The position numbers and the translations under genes were made by a program. DNA of 64,000 nucleotides, from NCBI RefSeq assembly GCF_018614875.1, contig NZ_JAGGNW010000012.1:186001-250000 (forward strand), written 5' to 3'. Under the pieces are notes generated by a model, which was not told the origin of the DNA, made no database searches, and saw nothing but the letters and a program-made list of their open reading frames with translations. Source of the stretch: Variovorax paradoxus. GTDB taxonomy: Bacteria > Pseudomonadota > Gammaproteobacteria > Burkholderiales > Burkholderiaceae_C. Every line of letters begins with the position of its first letter. The stretch's first letter is position 1. Below are positions 26,602 to 36,576 of the stretch, one piece after another.

Positions 26602-26714
26602 TCCTTCCCCTTCCGGGGGAAGGCCGGGATGGGGGCGAGGGCCTTTGTACAGGCCCGTGACGCATTGATCGCCGCCGTGCCCCCACCCCAACCCTCCCCC
26701 AGCGGGGGAGGGAG
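26602..26714. repeat. Inverted pair of palindromic repeats between binding-protein and permease genes
   Basis: Left unit (26602-26642) has a CTTCCCC-TTCC-GGGGGAAG palindrome plus CCGGGATGGGGGCGAGGG. The right unit (26679-26714) is its inverse, CCCCCACCCCAACCCTCCCCC then GCGGGGGAGGG. About 36 bp separate them. Design and position mirror the 3150-3266 pair in the urt operon. Confidence 0.82.
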
Positions 26715-26750
26715 CAAATTCCCTTCGCGACGGTGATACTGTCGCCCCCC

Positions 26751-27446
26751 ATGCCCCTGTTCGACTATTCCTTGCTGCTGACCGGCAAGTACCACGAGAT
26801 GCTGGTCGCGGGCCTGCTGCTGTCGCTGCAGCTGCTGGTGGCCTCGCTCGTGCTGGCGCTGCCGATCGCGCTGGTGGTGGCGCTCTTGCGCCTTTCGCCG
26901 CTCGCGCCGCTGCGCTGGCTCGGCTTTGCGTATGTGGAGACCATCCGCAACATCCCGCTGCTCGCGCACATGCTGTTCTGGTATTTCGGCGCACCAGAGC
27001 TGCTGCCCGAAGGCATCAAGCAATGGCTCTATGCGGGCCATATCGAGGCCTACAGCGCCATCATCGCGCTTTCGCTCTACACGGCCGCCTTCATGGCGGA
27101 AGACATCCGCAGCGGCATCCGCGCGATCCCGACGGTGCAGTTCGAAGCCGGCCGCGCGCTGGGTTTCGGCTTTCTGGCCACCATGCGCCGCGTGGTGCTG
27201 CCGCAGGCGCTGCGCGTGACGGTCCCGCCGCTCATCTCGCAGACGCTGAGCCTCTGGAAGAACACCTCGATCGCCACCGTGATCGGCGTGGCCGAGCTGA
27301 TGTACCAGGCCGGGCAGGTCGAGAGCGCGACCTTCCGCAGCTTCGAGTCGTTCGCGTTCGCGAGCGCGGCTTACCTGACGGTGTCGCTCGCGATCACGGG
27401 GCTGGCCACGTGGTACCACCACCGATTCCCGGTGAGAACCATCTAG
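26751..27446 (+). CDS. Polar amino acid ABC transporter permease 1
   Basis: 231 residues, HisM/GlnP-type permease with five or so helices and the EAA loop EAGRALGFGFLATMRRVVLP. The N-terminal MPLFDYSLLLTGKYHEMLVAG is typical. The ribosome site before ATG 26751 is weak, and an in-frame GTG at 26733 is the alternative. Works with permease 2 and the ATPase downstream. Confidence 0.88.
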   Translation: MPLFDYSLLLTGKYHEMLVAGLLLSLQLLVASLVLALPIALVVALLRLSPLAPLRWLGFAYVETIRNIPLLAHMLFWYFGAPELLPEGIKQWLYAGHIEAYSAIIALSLYTAAFMAEDIRSGIRAIPTVQFEAGRALGFGFLATMRRVVLPQALRVTVPPLISQTLSLWKNTSIATVIGVAELMYQAGQVESATFRSFESFAFASAAYLTVSLAITGLATWYHHRFPVRTI

Positions 27447-27459
27447 GGATGTTGATGAA

Positions 27460-28170
27460 ATGCTAGAGATCATCAACGACTACTGGGTCTACTTCCTCAT
27501 CGGCCAGTATCCGAACGGCCCGCTCGGCGGGCTGGTGCTCACGCTGCTGCTCGCCTCCTGCGGGCTCGTGCTTGCGCTGCCGCTGGGCATCGTGCTCGGC
27601 CTGGCGCGCGTGAGCCCGTGGCGCTGGCTGCGCTGGCCGGTCACGGGCTTCGTCTTCGTGGTGCGCGGCCTCCCCTTGCTGATGGTGATCTTCTGGGCCT
27701 ATTTCTTCCTCCCCAGCGTCACGGGCGTGAAGACCGACCAGTTCACCACCATGCTGATCGCGCTCGTGGTGTTCGATGCCGCCTACCTTGCCGAGATCGT
27801 GCGCGCCGGCATCCAGGGCCTGCCGCGCGGCCAGATGGAAACCGCCCGTGCGCTGGGCCTGGACTACGGCCGCGCGATGCGGCTCGTGGTGCTGCCGCAG
27901 GCGCTGCGCAGCATGCTGCCCTCGCTGGTGAACCAGTTCGTCTCGACCATCAAGGAAACCTCGCTGGGCTACATCATCGGGCTGGCCGAGGTGTCGTTCA
28001 TCGCGACGCAGATCAACACGCAGGTGTTCACCAAGCCGGCGCAGATCTACCTGATCCTGGGCGGGACCTACTTCATCCTGTGCTTCGGCCTGTCGCGCTT
28101 CGCCTACTGGCTGGAGCGCCGGCTCGCGCGCCGCGGCATGTCCACCGTTGCACCCAAGGTGTCCGCATGA
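27460..28170 (+). CDS. Polar amino acid ABC transporter permease 2
   Basis: 236 residues, second HisQ/GltK-type permease. The EAA loop [20 protein letters not shown] and the first segment [20 protein letters not shown] are clear. Starts 13 bp after permease 1 and its TGA overlaps the ATPase ATG (ATGA), so the subunits are produced together. Confidence 0.88.
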   Translation: MLEIINDYWVYFLIGQYPNGPLGGLVLTLLLASCGLVLALPLGIVLGLARVSPWRWLRWPVTGFVFVVRGLPLLMVIFWAYFFLPSVTGVKTDQFTTMLIALVVFDAAYLAEIVRAGIQGLPRGQMETARALGLDYGRAMRLVVLPQALRSMLPSLVNQFVSTIKETSLGYIIGLAEVSFIATQINTQVFTKPAQIYLILGGTYFILCFGLSRFAYWLERRLARRGMSTVAPKVSA

Positions 28171-28910
28171 TCGAACTCGAAAAAGTCAACAAGTGGTACG
28201 GCAGCTATCACGCCCTGGTCGACATCGACGAGACCATCCACAAGGGCGAAGTCGTCGTGGTATGCGGCCCTTCGGGCTCGGGCAAGTCGACACTGATCCG
28301 TACCTTGAACCGGCTGGAGCCGATCCAGTCGGGCCGCATCCTGTTCGAAGACAAGGACATCCATGCGCCGGGCACCGACGTGAATGCGTTCCGCTCGCGC
28401 ATCGGCTTCGTGTTCCAGCAGTTCAACCTGTTTCCGCATCTCACGGTGCTGCAGAACTGCACGATGGCGCCGGTGCAGCTGCGCGGCCTTTCGCGCAAGG
28501 AGGCCGGCGAGCGCGCGATGGCTTTGCTGCAGCGCGTGGGCCTCGCTAACAAGGCCAATGCGTGGCCGAGCGAACTGTCGGGCGGCCAGCAGCAGCGCGT
28601 GGCGATTGCGCGCGCGCTCGCGATGCAGCCGCCGCTGATGCTGTTCGACGAGCCCACCAGCGCGCTCGACCCCGAGATGGTGGGCGAGGTGCTGCTCGTG
28701 ATGCGCGACCTCACGCGCGACGGCATGACCATGGTCTGCGTGACCCACGAGATGGGCTTCGCGCGCGAGGTGGCCGACTGCGTGATCTTCATGGACGAGG
28801 GCAAGGTGCTCGAACGCGCCACGCCCGACGACTTCTTCAACCGGCCGCAGCACCCGCGCGCGCAGCAGTTTCTTTCGGACATCCGCTCGCCGTTCGCTCG
28901 CGATGCATGA
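28167..28910 (+). CDS. Polar amino acid ABC transporter ATP-binding protein
   Basis: 247 residues. Walker [11 protein letters not shown] (about 35-44), Q-loop [14 protein letters not shown], signature LSGGQQQR, Walker [20 protein letters not shown] and H-loop [12 protein letters not shown]. Typical GlnQ-type ATPase. ATG at 28167 overlaps the permease 2 stop. The following oxygenase gene starts at or just after its end. Confidence 0.92.
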   Translation: MIELEKVNKWYGSYHALVDIDETIHKGEVVVVCGPSGSGKSTLIRTLNRLEPIQSGRILFEDKDIHAPGTDVNAFRSRIGFVFQQFNLFPHLTVLQNCTMAPVQLRGLSRKEAGERAMALLQRVGLANKANAWPSELSGGQQQRVAIARALAMQPPLMLFDEPTSALDPEMVGEVLLVMRDLTRDGMTMVCVTHEMGFAREVADCVIFMDEGKVLERATPDDFFNRPQHPRAQQFLSDIRSPFARDA

Positions 28911-28926
28911 CTTGCTCTCCACGACC

Positions 28927-29931
28927 ATGACCGACACACAGACGCTCCCCGTGATCGATGTCGCCCCGCTCGTGGCCGGCACCTCCCAGCGCGCCGGTGT
29001 GGCCGCGCAGATCGGCGCCGCCTGCCGCGCGCACGGCTTCTTCTACGTGACCGGCCACGGCGTCGACGCGGCGCTGGTGCAGCGGCTCGAAGACCTGAGC
29101 CGTCAATTCTTCGAACTGCCCACAGAGACAAAAATGCAATGGCGCATGGCCCTGGGCGGGCGCGCCTGGCGCGGCTTCTTCCCGCTCGGCGGCGAGCTGA
29201 CGTCGGGCCGGCCCGACTGGAAGGAAGGCCTCTACCTCGGCACCGAGCTGCCCGCGTCGCATCCGCTGGTGCAGGCGAAGACGCCGGTGCACGGACCCAA
29301 CCTGTTCCCCGACGTGCCGGGTTTCCGCGAAGCCATCCTCGGCTACATGGCGGCCGTCACGCAGCTGGGCCACCGGCTGATGGAAGGCATTGCGCTGAGC
29401 CTCGGCCTGCCGGCGGCGTACTTCGCCGAACGCTACACGGCCGATCCGCTGATCCTGTTCCGCCTCTTCAACTACCCCTCGCAGCCCGTGCCCGAAGGGC
29501 TGGACGTGCAATGGGGCGTGGGCGAGCACACCGACTACGGCCTGCTCACGATCCTGCACCAAGACGAGGTGGGCGGCCTCGCCGTGCACACGCCCGGCGG
29601 CTGGATCGATGCGCCGCCGATTCCGGGCTCCTTCGTCTGCAACATCGGCGACATGCTCGACCGCATGACCGGCGGGCTCTACAAGTCGACGCCGCACCGC
29701 GTGAAGCGCAACACCTCGGGCCGCGACCGGCTTTCGTTTCCGCTGTTCTTCGATCCGAACTTCGAGGCGCGCGTGCAGCGCATCGAAGGCCTGGCGGGCG
29801 CCGAGGCGCGCGACGACAGCGCCGGGCGCTGGGACCGCGCCAACGTGCACGCCTTCAACGGCCGCTACGGCGACTACCTGCTCGCCAAGGTGTCGAAGGT
29901 GTTTCCGCAGCTGCGCGACGAAGTGCTCTGA
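28927..29931 (+). CDS. 2-oxoglutarate/Fe(II)-dependent oxygenase, isopenicillin N synthase family
   Basis: 334 residues from ATG 28927 (an in-frame ATG at 28903 would add eight and overlap the ATPase gene). Jelly-roll enzyme with Fe ligands His201-x-Asp203 in GEHTDYG and His257 in [10 protein letters not shown]; the 2OG-binding Arg-x-Ser is Arg268-Leu-Ser270. The N-terminal DIOX_N region is intact ([30 protein letters not shown]). Substrate unknown; tight linkage to the amino acid transporter suggests an amino acid or derivative imported by it. Confidence 0.85.
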   Translation: MTDTQTLPVIDVAPLVAGTSQRAGVAAQIGAACRAHGFFYVTGHGVDAALVQRLEDLSRQFFELPTETKMQWRMALGGRAWRGFFPLGGELTSGRPDWKEGLYLGTELPASHPLVQAKTPVHGPNLFPDVPGFREAILGYMAAVTQLGHRLMEGIALSLGLPAAYFAERYTADPLILFRLFNYPSQPVPEGLDVQWGVGEHTDYGLLTILHQDEVGGLAVHTPGGWIDAPPIPGSFVCNIGDMLDRMTGGLYKSTPHRVKRNTSGRDRLSFPLFFDPNFEARVQRIEGLAGAEARDDSAGRWDRANVHAFNGRYGDYLLAKVSKVFPQLRDEVL

Positions 29932-30209
29932 AGTGCTCTTGATCGGAGGCCGGCGGGAACGGCGATGAATTCGTCCTCCAGGTTGCCGACATCCGCGCCG
30001 GGGTCGGAGATGGGCACGAGCTTGTCGCTGCGGCAATAGAAGGTCCAGCCCTCGAACAGCACGTCGTAGTAGGTGCCGGGCAGGTAGCGCTCGCTGGGCG
30101 CCTCGTAGGGCGCCAAGACCACCTCCACGATGCGTCCGACGGCGCGCTCGGTCATCGGCGACGCGAGGCAGCTGTCGAGCACATGGCAGAGGGTCCCGAT
30201 CTTGATCAT
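29874..30209 (-). CDS. Conserved-looking small protein of unknown function
   Basis: 111 residues, start ATG at 30209 overlapping the stop of the HAD phosphatase (ATGA). The first 75 residues look like a compact domain ([40 protein letters not shown]). The last 30 residues (after EFIAVPAGL) read through DNA that encodes the end of the convergent oxygenase gene, giving a 58-bp tail-to-tail overlap. I do not recognise the family. A frameshift or a lost stop near 29940 could explain the tail; alternatively the overlap is genuine. Confidence 0.55.
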   Translation of the reverse strand: MIKIGTLCHVLDSCLASPMTERAVGRIVEVVLAPYEAPSERYLPGTYYDVLFEGWTFYCRSDKLVPISDPGADVGNLEDEFIAVPAGLRSRALQSTSSRSCGNTFDTLASR

Positions 30210-30886
30210 GTGCGTATTGCCTGGCCGGGAAACCATCGCGGCACATGGGCCACGGCCTCGTGCAGGGAGTCGAGCACATGGAACGCCCGCTCGATGATCG
30301 AAGCGGGCGGGTGCTTGAGGTCCGGCACGACCACGACGCTGAGGCCCGCCGCCAGCGCGGCCTTGGCGCCGTTCTCGCTGTCCTCGAAGGCCACGCATTG
30401 CGCCGGGTCCACGCCCAGGCGCTCCGCCGCGAGCAGGTAGAGCGCCGGATCGGGCTTGGCGCGCGCCACTTCGTCGCCGCCCGCGAAAGCCTCGAAGTGA
30501 TGCAGCACGTCGAGGCTGCCGAGGCAGGCCTGGATCTGGCCGCTGGTCGACGACGACGCCACGGCGCAGCGCGTTCCGCGCTGTCGCAGCGCGGCCAGGA
30601 ACTCGGCCGCGCCGGGCTTGATGGGAAACAGCGGAAGGCCGTCCGCGCGCTGCAGCTTCAGCAGTTTGCGGACGTGGTCGATGGCATGCCGATAGGCCCC
30701 GGGCCCGCCGAGCAGCGTTCCGAGAATCAGCTCGGACTCTGCAGTGGCCAGGCCCACGACCTGCAGGTAGTGGCTCTGGGAAAGCTCGATGTCGAGCGTG
30801 CGGGCCGCTTCGATCCAGGCAGCCATGATGGGCCGCTCCGAATCGATGAGCAGCCCGTCCATGTCGAAGATGGCGGCGGCGAACAT
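30206..30886 (-). CDS. HAD-family phosphatase (phosphoglucomutase/YcjU-like subclass)
   Basis: 226 residues. Motif I FDMDGLLIDSERP (Asp8, Asp10), a helical cap with KPGAAEFLAAL boundary, motif II VASSST, motif III Lys in RAKPDPALYLLAAERLGV, motif IV FEDSENGAKAALAAG. Cap-type I HAD acting on a small phosphorylated metabolite, either phosphatase or beta-phosphoglucomutase-like. Transcribed with the 111-residue gene that follows. Confidence 0.87.
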   Translation of the reverse strand: MFAAAIFDMDGLLIDSERPIMAAWIEAARTLDIELSQSHYLQVVGLATAESELILGTLLGGPGAYRHAIDHVRKLLKLQRADGLPLFPIKPGAAEFLAALRQRGTRCAVASSSTSGQIQACLGSLDVLHHFEAFAGGDEVARAKPDPALYLLAAERLGVDPAQCVAFEDSENGAKAALAAGLSVVVVPDLKHPPASIIERAFHVLDSLHEAVAHVPRWFPGQAIRT

Positions 30887-30918
30887 GGGGCGATCCTAAG
30901 CCTGCGCCGCCGGAAAGC

Positions 30919-30942
30919 AAAAAGGGACCGAACGGCCCCTTC
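30919..30942 (-). terminator. Terminator of the MHS symporter gene
   Basis: Minus-strand hairpin AAGGGGCCG/CGGTCCCTT (one G-T pair) with a tiny loop is followed by TTTTTGCTTT. It lies between the MFS stop (30969) and the HAD gene start (30886). Confidence 0.75.
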
Positions 30943-30968
30943 TTTGAGGAAACGGTGCGATCCGCCGC

Positions 30969-32309
30969 TCAGTCGCGCACCAGCGCCCGGTTGAGCCCCA
31001 GCGCCGCCAGCGTGCCGACGGCACCGGACAGCAGATAGACGCTCACATACGCCAGCCCGAAGTTCGCCGACAGCCCCAGCGCCACCAGCGGTGCAAAGGC
31101 GGCACCGATGAGCCACGCCAGGTCGGCCGTCAGCGCGGCGCCGGTGTAGCGGTACTTGGGTTCGAAGTTCGACGTCACCGCGCCGGCGGCCTGGCCGTAC
31201 GACAGGCCCAGCAGCACGAAGCCCAGCAGAATGAAGATGTCCTGCCCGATGCGGCCGCCGTCGAGCAGCGTGGGCGCAAAGCCGCTGAACACCGCGATCA
31301 TCGCGGCCAGGCCGCCCAGCGTGAAACGGCGTCCCACGCGGTCGGCAATGAGGCCCGAGGCCACGATGCCGCCGGCGCAGAACACCGCGCCGATCATCTG
31401 CACCACCAGGAACTCGGTGATCGACTGGTCCGAATACAGCGTGATCCACGACAGCGGGAACACCGTGATCAGGTGGAACAGCGCATAGCTGGCCAGCGCC
31501 GCGAACGCGCCGATCAGCAGGTTGGCGCCCTGCGAGCGGGTCAGCTCGACCACGCTGGTGGGCTGCAGCTCGCGCTCTTCGAGCAGGCGGGAATACTCTT
31601 CGGTTGCCACCAGCCGCAGGCGGGCGAACAGCGCCACCACGTTGATCGCGAAGGCCACGTAGAAGGTGTAGCGCCAGCCCCAGTCGAGGAAGTCCTTGAG
31701 CGCCAGGTTGGCGTACAGGTAGGCAAACAGCGCGCTGGCCACGAAAAAGCCGAGCGGCGCGCCCAACTGGCCCAGCATGGCATACCAGCCGCGGCGGTTC
31801 GGCGGCGCATTCAGCGCCAGCAGCGACGGCAGGCCGTCCCACGAGCCGCCGAGCGCCAGGCCCTGGAGAAAGCGGAACACCGACAGCAGCACGATCGACG
31901 TGAACCCGATGCTCGCGTAGCCCGGCAAGAAGGCAATGCCCGCGGTAGAGGTTCCCAGCAGGAACAGCGCAATCGTGAGCTTGGCCTCTCGCCCGAACCG
32001 CTTCTGGATGACCATCGAAATGACGGTTCCGAACGGCCGTGCAATGAAGGCGAAGGAAAAGACCACGAAGGCGTAAAGGATTCCCTCGAGGCGCTCCTCG
32101 AACGGGAAGAACACGGATGGGAACACCAGCACCGAGGCGATGCCGTAGACGAAGAAGTCGAAATATTCAGACGCCCGGCCGATGATCACGCCCACGGCGA
32201 TCTCGCCTGGGGCGATGTGTGAATGCTCGTCGCCCTGCCGGGCGTCGTCTCCGGACGTGTTCGGCACAGGCTGTGCGCCTTGCGGACTGATGCTGGACGT
32301 CGTCGTCAT
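30969..32309 (-). CDS. MFS metabolite:H+ symporter (MHS family)
   Basis: 446 residues, 12-helix MHS transporter like ShiA, ProP and KgtP. Seen: IIGRASEYFDFFVYGIASVL (helix 1 with charged residues of this family), RPFGTVISMVIQKRFGREAK and GLALGGSWDGLPSLLA; SGLIADRVGRRFTL repeats the family loop. Imports a carboxylate or osmolyte with protons; substrate undefined. ATG at 32309 (MTTTSSISPQG) chosen; the longer open frame runs through the promoter region. Divergent from cyoA with 176 bp between. Confidence 0.85.
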   Translation of the reverse strand: MTTTSSISPQGAQPVPNTSGDDARQGDEHSHIAPGEIAVGVIIGRASEYFDFFVYGIASVLVFPSVFFPFEERLEGILYAFVVFSFAFIARPFGTVISMVIQKRFGREAKLTIALFLLGTSTAGIAFLPGYASIGFTSIVLLSVFRFLQGLALGGSWDGLPSLLALNAPPNRRGWYAMLGQLGAPLGFFVASALFAYLYANLALKDFLDWGWRYTFYVAFAINVVALFARLRLVATEEYSRLLEERELQPTSVVELTRSQGANLLIGAFAALASYALFHLITVFPLSWITLYSDQSITEFLVVQMIGAVFCAGGIVASGLIADRVGRRFTLGGLAAMIAVFSGFAPTLLDGGRIGQDIFILLGFVLLGLSYGQAAGAVTSNFEPKYRYTGAALTADLAWLIGAAFAPLVALGLSANFGLAYVSVYLLSGAVGTLAALGLNRALVRD

Positions 32310-32485
32310 TGCGTTTTTTAATTCGGGTGTCACGGGCAGTGACAAAGGTAGACCATTGAACAGGGGTCCAAGCGTCTCACCGAACGGGGATTCCCGCCAT
32401 AGGACAAAACGTCCAATAGGCGACGGAGGCCTTTGGTCGTAGATTGTGGAGTCTTTGCGCAGCCCACGCACTTCTTTCTTTCGGC

Positions 32486-33511
32486 ATGCCCACCCTCAAA
32501 TCCTTTCGCCGATGGCCCCTGTTGCTCCCGCTTGCCTTGCTGGCAGGCTGCAACACGGTGCTCATGAACCCTTCCGGCGACATCGCCAACCAGCAGGGAC
32601 GGCTCATCGTCGTCTCCACCGTGCTGATGCTGATCATCATCATCCCGGTGATCGCGCTGACCATCTTCTTTGCCTGGCGCTATCGCCAGTCGAACAAGGA
32701 GGCCGACTACCGCCCTGACTGGGACCACTCCACCCAGCTCGAGCTCGCGATCTGGGCCGCGCCGCTCCTGATCATCATCGCGCTGGGCGCCATCACCTGG
32801 ATCAGCACCCACACGCTGGACCCGTACCGCCCCCTGAGCCGGCTCGACGCCGAGCGCCCGGTTCCCGCCGAAACCAAGCCGCTGGTGGTCGAAGTGGTGG
32901 CGCTCGACTGGAAATGGCTCTTCATCTACCCCGAGCAGGGCTTTGCCACGGTGAACGAAATGGCCGCGCCGGTCGACCGGCCGATCACTTTCAAGATCAC
33001 GGCCACCTCGGTGATGAACTCCTTCTTCATTCCCGCGCTGGCCGGCCAGATCTACGCCATGCCGGGCATGGAAACCAAGCTGCACGCGGTCATCAACAAG
33101 CCGGGCGAGTTCGAGGGCTTCTCGGCCAACTACAGCGGCGCGGGCTTCTCGGGCATGCACTTCAAGTTCCATGGCCTGAGCCATGAGGGCTTCGAAGAGT
33201 GGGTGAAGAAAGCCAAGGCCGGCCAGGACGGCGAGCTCACCCGCGAAACCTACCTGAAGCTCGAGGCGCCGAGCGAGCGCGATCCCGTACGCCACTACAC
33301 CCGCGTGGCCCCCGACCTGTACGACGCCATCCTCAACCGCTGCGTCGACCGCAACAAGATGTGCATGAAGCAGATGATGGCCATCGACGCCGAGGGCGGC
33401 CTGGGCAAGCCCGGCGCCTTCAACGTCGCCACCAAGCCAGCCTGGCAGCCCGACAACATCAATTCGCCGACCCGCAAGTACGTCACGGCGATGTGCACCA
33501 CCGAAGAATGA
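32486..33511 (+). CDS. cyoA: Cytochrome o-type ubiquinol oxidase subunit II
   Basis: 341 residues. A lipoprotein signal (PLALLAGC, lipid Cys22) is followed by two helices and a periplasmic cupredoxin domain ([40 protein letters not shown]). The copper-A ligands of cytochrome c oxidases are not evident, as expected for quinol oxidases. The C-terminal extension ([13 protein letters not shown]) is characteristic of CyoA. First gene of cyoABCD; start ATG at 32486. Confidence 0.93.
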   Translation: MPTLKSFRRWPLLLPLALLAGCNTVLMNPSGDIANQQGRLIVVSTVLMLIIIIPVIALTIFFAWRYRQSNKEADYRPDWDHSTQLELAIWAAPLLIIIALGAITWISTHTLDPYRPLSRLDAERPVPAETKPLVVEVVALDWKWLFIYPEQGFATVNEMAAPVDRPITFKITATSVMNSFFIPALAGQIYAMPGMETKLHAVINKPGEFEGFSANYSGAGFSGMHFKFHGLSHEGFEEWVKKAKAGQDGELTRETYLKLEAPSERDPVRHYTRVAPDLYDAILNRCVDRNKMCMKQMMAIDAEGGLGKPGAFNVATKPAWQPDNINSPTRKYVTAMCTTEE

Positions 33512-35520
33512 CGATGTTCGAGAACCTTGACCTGACGAAGCTCGTCTTCGGCCGCCTCACCTGGGAGGCGATTCCCCTGCACGAGCCCATCCTGCTCGCG
33601 ACCTTTGCGGCCGTGGTGCTGGGCGGCATCGGCCTTCTTGGCGCGCTGACCTACTTCAAGGTCTGGGGCACGCTGTGGCACGACTGGATCACCAGCATCG
33701 ACCACAAGAAGATCGGCATCATGTACATCATCCTCGGGCTGGTGATGCTGCTGCGCGGCTTTGCCGACGCGATCATGATGCGCGCCCAGCAGGCCGTCGC
33801 CTTCGGCGACAACATGGGCTATCTGCCGCCGCACCACTACGACCAGATCTTCACCGCCCACGGCGTGATCATGATCTTCTTCGTGGCGATGCCGCTGGTC
33901 ACAGGGCTGATGAACTTCGTGGTGCCGCTGCAGATCGGCGCGCGCGACGTGGCCTTTCCGTTCCTGAACAACTTCAGCTTCTGGATGACCACCTTCGGCG
34001 CCGGCCTGGTGATGGCGTCGCTATTCGTGGGGGAGTTCGCCAAGACCGGCTGGCTCGCCTATCCGCCGCTGTCGGGCATTCTCTTCAGCCCCGACGTGGG
34101 GGTCGACTACTACATCTGGTCACTGCAGATCGCGGGGGTCGGCACTTTGCTCTCGGGCGTCAACCTGCTGGCCACCATCGTGAAGATGCGCGCCCCCGGC
34201 ATGACGATGATGAAGATGCCGGTGTTCACCTGGACGGCTCTCTGCACCAACGTGCTGATCGTGGCTGCCTTCCCGGTGCTGACCGCCGTGCTCGCGCTGC
34301 TGTCGCTCGACCGCTACGTCGGCACCAACTTCTTCACGAATGACCTCGGCGGCAACGCCATGATGTACGTGAACCTGATCTGGATCTGGGGCCACCCCGA
34401 GGTGTACATCCTGATCCTGCCGGCCTTCGGCATCTTCTCGGAAGTGGTTTCCACCTTCAGCGGCAAGCGCTTGTTCGGCTACGCCTCGATGGTCTACGCC
34501 ACGGTGGTGATCACGATCCTGTCGTACCTGGTGTGGCTGCACCACTTCTTCACCATGGGCTCCGGCGCCAGCGTGAATTCGTTCTTCGGCATCACGACGA
34601 TGATCATCTCGATCCCGACGGGCGCGAAGATCTTCAACTGGCTCTTCACCATGTACCGCGGCCGCATCCGCTTCGAGCTGCCCATGATGTGGACCATCGG
34701 CTTCATGATCACCTTCGTGATCGGCGGCATGACGGGCGTGCTGCTCGCGGTGCCGCCGGCCGACTTCGTGCTGCACAACAGTCTGTTCCTGATCGCCCAC
34801 TTCCACAACGTGATCATCGGCGGCGTGCTGTTCGGCATGCTGGCGGGCATCACCTACTGGTTCCCGAAGGCCTTCGGCTACAAGCTCGATCCGTTCTGGG
34901 GCAAGTGCTCGTTCTGGTTCTGGATCGTGGGCTTCTGGTTCGCCTTCATGCCGCTGTACATCCTGGGCCTGATGGGCGTCACGCGCCGCATGAGCCACTT
35001 CCAGGACATGTCGCTGCAGATCTGGTTCCAGGTCGCTGCCTTCGGCGCCGTGCTGATTGCGCTGGGCATCGCCTCGTTCATCATCCAGCTGGTGGTGAGC
35101 TACGTCCGCCGCGAATCGCTGCGCGACACCACCGGCGATCCGTGGAACGGCCGTACGCTCGAATGGTCGACCTCGTCGCCGCCGCCGGCCTACAACTTCG
35201 CGTTCACGCCGCGCATCCATGACAACGACGCCTGGACCGACATGAAGAAGCGCGGCTACGAGCGCCCGCTCGACGGCTTCACGCCCATCCACATGCCCAA
35301 GAACACCGCCGCCGGCTTCATCATCGCGGCCCTGGCCGCGGTCTGCGGCTTCGCGCTGATCTGGCACATGTGGCTGTTGGCGGGCGTGGGCTTCTTTGCC
35401 ATGCTGGCGGCCGTGATCGTCCATACCTTCAACTACAAGCGCGACTACCACATCCCCGCGGAAGAAGTCGTTCGCACCGAGGGCGAACGCACCCGCCTGC
35501 TGGGAGCCGCCCATGTCTGA
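33508..35520 (+). CDS. cyoB: Cytochrome o-type ubiquinol oxidase subunit I
   Basis: 670 residues with about 15 helices; the catalytic heme-copper subunit. Seen: [20 protein letters not shown], the low-spin heme His region [17 protein letters not shown], the copper-B His-Tyr motif [15 protein letters not shown], and [15 protein letters not shown]. Couples quinol oxidation and O2 reduction to proton pumping in the inner membrane. ATG 33508 overlaps the cyoA stop (MTMFEN); a second ATG 6 nt later is possible. No heme O synthase (cyoE) gene lies in this operon. Confidence 0.96.
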   Translation: MTMFENLDLTKLVFGRLTWEAIPLHEPILLATFAAVVLGGIGLLGALTYFKVWGTLWHDWITSIDHKKIGIMYIILGLVMLLRGFADAIMMRAQQAVAFGDNMGYLPPHHYDQIFTAHGVIMIFFVAMPLVTGLMNFVVPLQIGARDVAFPFLNNFSFWMTTFGAGLVMASLFVGEFAKTGWLAYPPLSGILFSPDVGVDYYIWSLQIAGVGTLLSGVNLLATIVKMRAPGMTMMKMPVFTWTALCTNVLIVAAFPVLTAVLALLSLDRYVGTNFFTNDLGGNAMMYVNLIWIWGHPEVYILILPAFGIFSEVVSTFSGKRLFGYASMVYATVVITILSYLVWLHHFFTMGSGASVNSFFGITTMIISIPTGAKIFNWLFTMYRGRIRFELPMMWTIGFMITFVIGGMTGVLLAVPPADFVLHNSLFLIAHFHNVIIGGVLFGMLAGITYWFPKAFGYKLDPFWGKCSFWFWIVGFWFAFMPLYILGLMGVTRRMSHFQDMSLQIWFQVAAFGAVLIALGIASFIIQLVVSYVRRESLRDTTGDPWNGRTLEWSTSSPPPAYNFAFTPRIHDNDAWTDMKKRGYERPLDGFTPIHMPKNTAAGFIIAALAAVCGFALIWHMWLLAGVGFFAMLAAVIVHTFNYKRDYHIPAEEVVRTEGERTRLLGAAHV

Positions 35521-36178
35521 TACCACCGCTCTCCAAACCCCCGCGGGCGTGCACGCCCACAGCGACGTCACGGGCAAGCCGCCCGTGTTCGAGCTGTTCC
35601 ACGTCGGCAACGACCACCACCCCGAAAACGGCACGCTGCTCGGCTTCTGGCTCTACCTGATGAGCGACTGCCTGGTCTTCGCCTGCCTGTTCGCGGTGTA
35701 CGGCGTGCTGGGCCGCAGCTATGCGGCCGGCCCCTCGGGCGCCGACCTGTTCGACCTGCCGCTGGTGGCGGTCAACACCTCGCTGCTGCTGCTGTCGTCC
35801 ATCACCTACGGCTTCGCGGTGCTCGAGATGCAACGCAGGCGCATGGGCGGCACGCTGGCCTGGCTGGTCATCACCGGCCTCTTGGGCGCGGGCTTCATCG
35901 GCCTCGAACTCTATGAGTTCGCGCACCTGATCCACGAAGGCGCAGGCCCGCAGCGCAGCGCGTTCCTGTCGTCGTTCTTCGCGCTGGTGGGCACCCACGG
36001 CCTGCACGTGACCTTCGGCATCGTGTGGCTCATCGTGCTGATGATCCAGCTTCCCAAGCATGGCTTCACCGCCGCGAACCGCCGCCGCCTGATGTGCCTG
36101 TCGATGTTCTGGCACTTCCTGGACGTGGTGTGGATCGGCGTCTTCACTTTCGTCTACCTCATGGGATCGATGGCATGA
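35513..36178 (+). CDS. cyoC: Cytochrome o ubiquinol oxidase subunit III
   Basis: 221 residues, five helices. Typical [20 protein letters not shown], the [19 protein letters not shown] block with the conserved helix III Glu, and the final [23 protein letters not shown] lies 8 nt inside the cyoB end and its own stop overlaps cyoD (ATGA). Confidence 0.95.
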   Translation: MSDTTALQTPAGVHAHSDVTGKPPVFELFHVGNDHHPENGTLLGFWLYLMSDCLVFACLFAVYGVLGRSYAAGPSGADLFDLPLVAVNTSLLLLSSITYGFAVLEMQRRRMGGTLAWLVITGLLGAGFIGLELYEFAHLIHEGAGPQRSAFLSSFFALVGTHGLHVTFGIVWLIVLMIQLPKHGFTAANRRRLMCLSMFWHFLDVVWIGVFTFVYLMGSMA

Positions 36179-36576
36179 GCGCCCATACCGAAACCGCCGC
36201 GCACGGTCATGACGCGCACGACGACCATCACGACGATGGCCCCGTGAGCCACAGCACCTTCAAGGGCTACATGACCGGCTTCGTGCTGGCCGTGATCCTG
36301 ACGGCGATTCCCTTCTGGCTCGTCATGGGCAACGTGCTCGGCAAGACAAGCACCACCTCGCTCGTCATCCTCGGCTTTGCCGCGGTGCAGATCGTGGTCC
36401 ACATGATCTACTTCCTGCACATGGACGCCAAGTCCGAGAGCGGGTGGAACATGCTGGCGCTGATCTTCACGATCGTGCTCGTCGTCATCACGCTGGCCGG
36501 ATCGCTCTGGGTCATGTATCACATGAACGCCAACATGATGCCGATGTCGGTGCACGACATGAAGACCATGCCTTGA
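36175..36576 (+). CDS. cyoD: Cytochrome o ubiquinol oxidase subunit IV
   Basis: 133 residues. A His/Asp-rich cytoplasmic N-terminus ([20 protein letters not shown]) is followed by three helices ([29 protein letters not shown]). CyoD aids assembly of the oxidase. Start ATG 36175 in an ATGA overlap. Its stop overlaps the SURF1 TTG start. Confidence 0.92.
   Translation: MSAHTETAAHGHDAHDDHHDDGPVSHSTFKGYMTGFVLAVILTAIPFWLVMGNVLGKTSTTSLVILGFAAVQIVVHMIYFLHMDAKSESGWNMLALIFTIVLVVITLAGSLWVMYHMNANMMPMSVHDMKTMP

Noticed and set aside
29874..30920. 348-residue frame covering the HAD gene on the minus strand
   Set aside because: Only the final 111 codons look like a real protein; the rest overlaps the HAD phosphatase in another frame.
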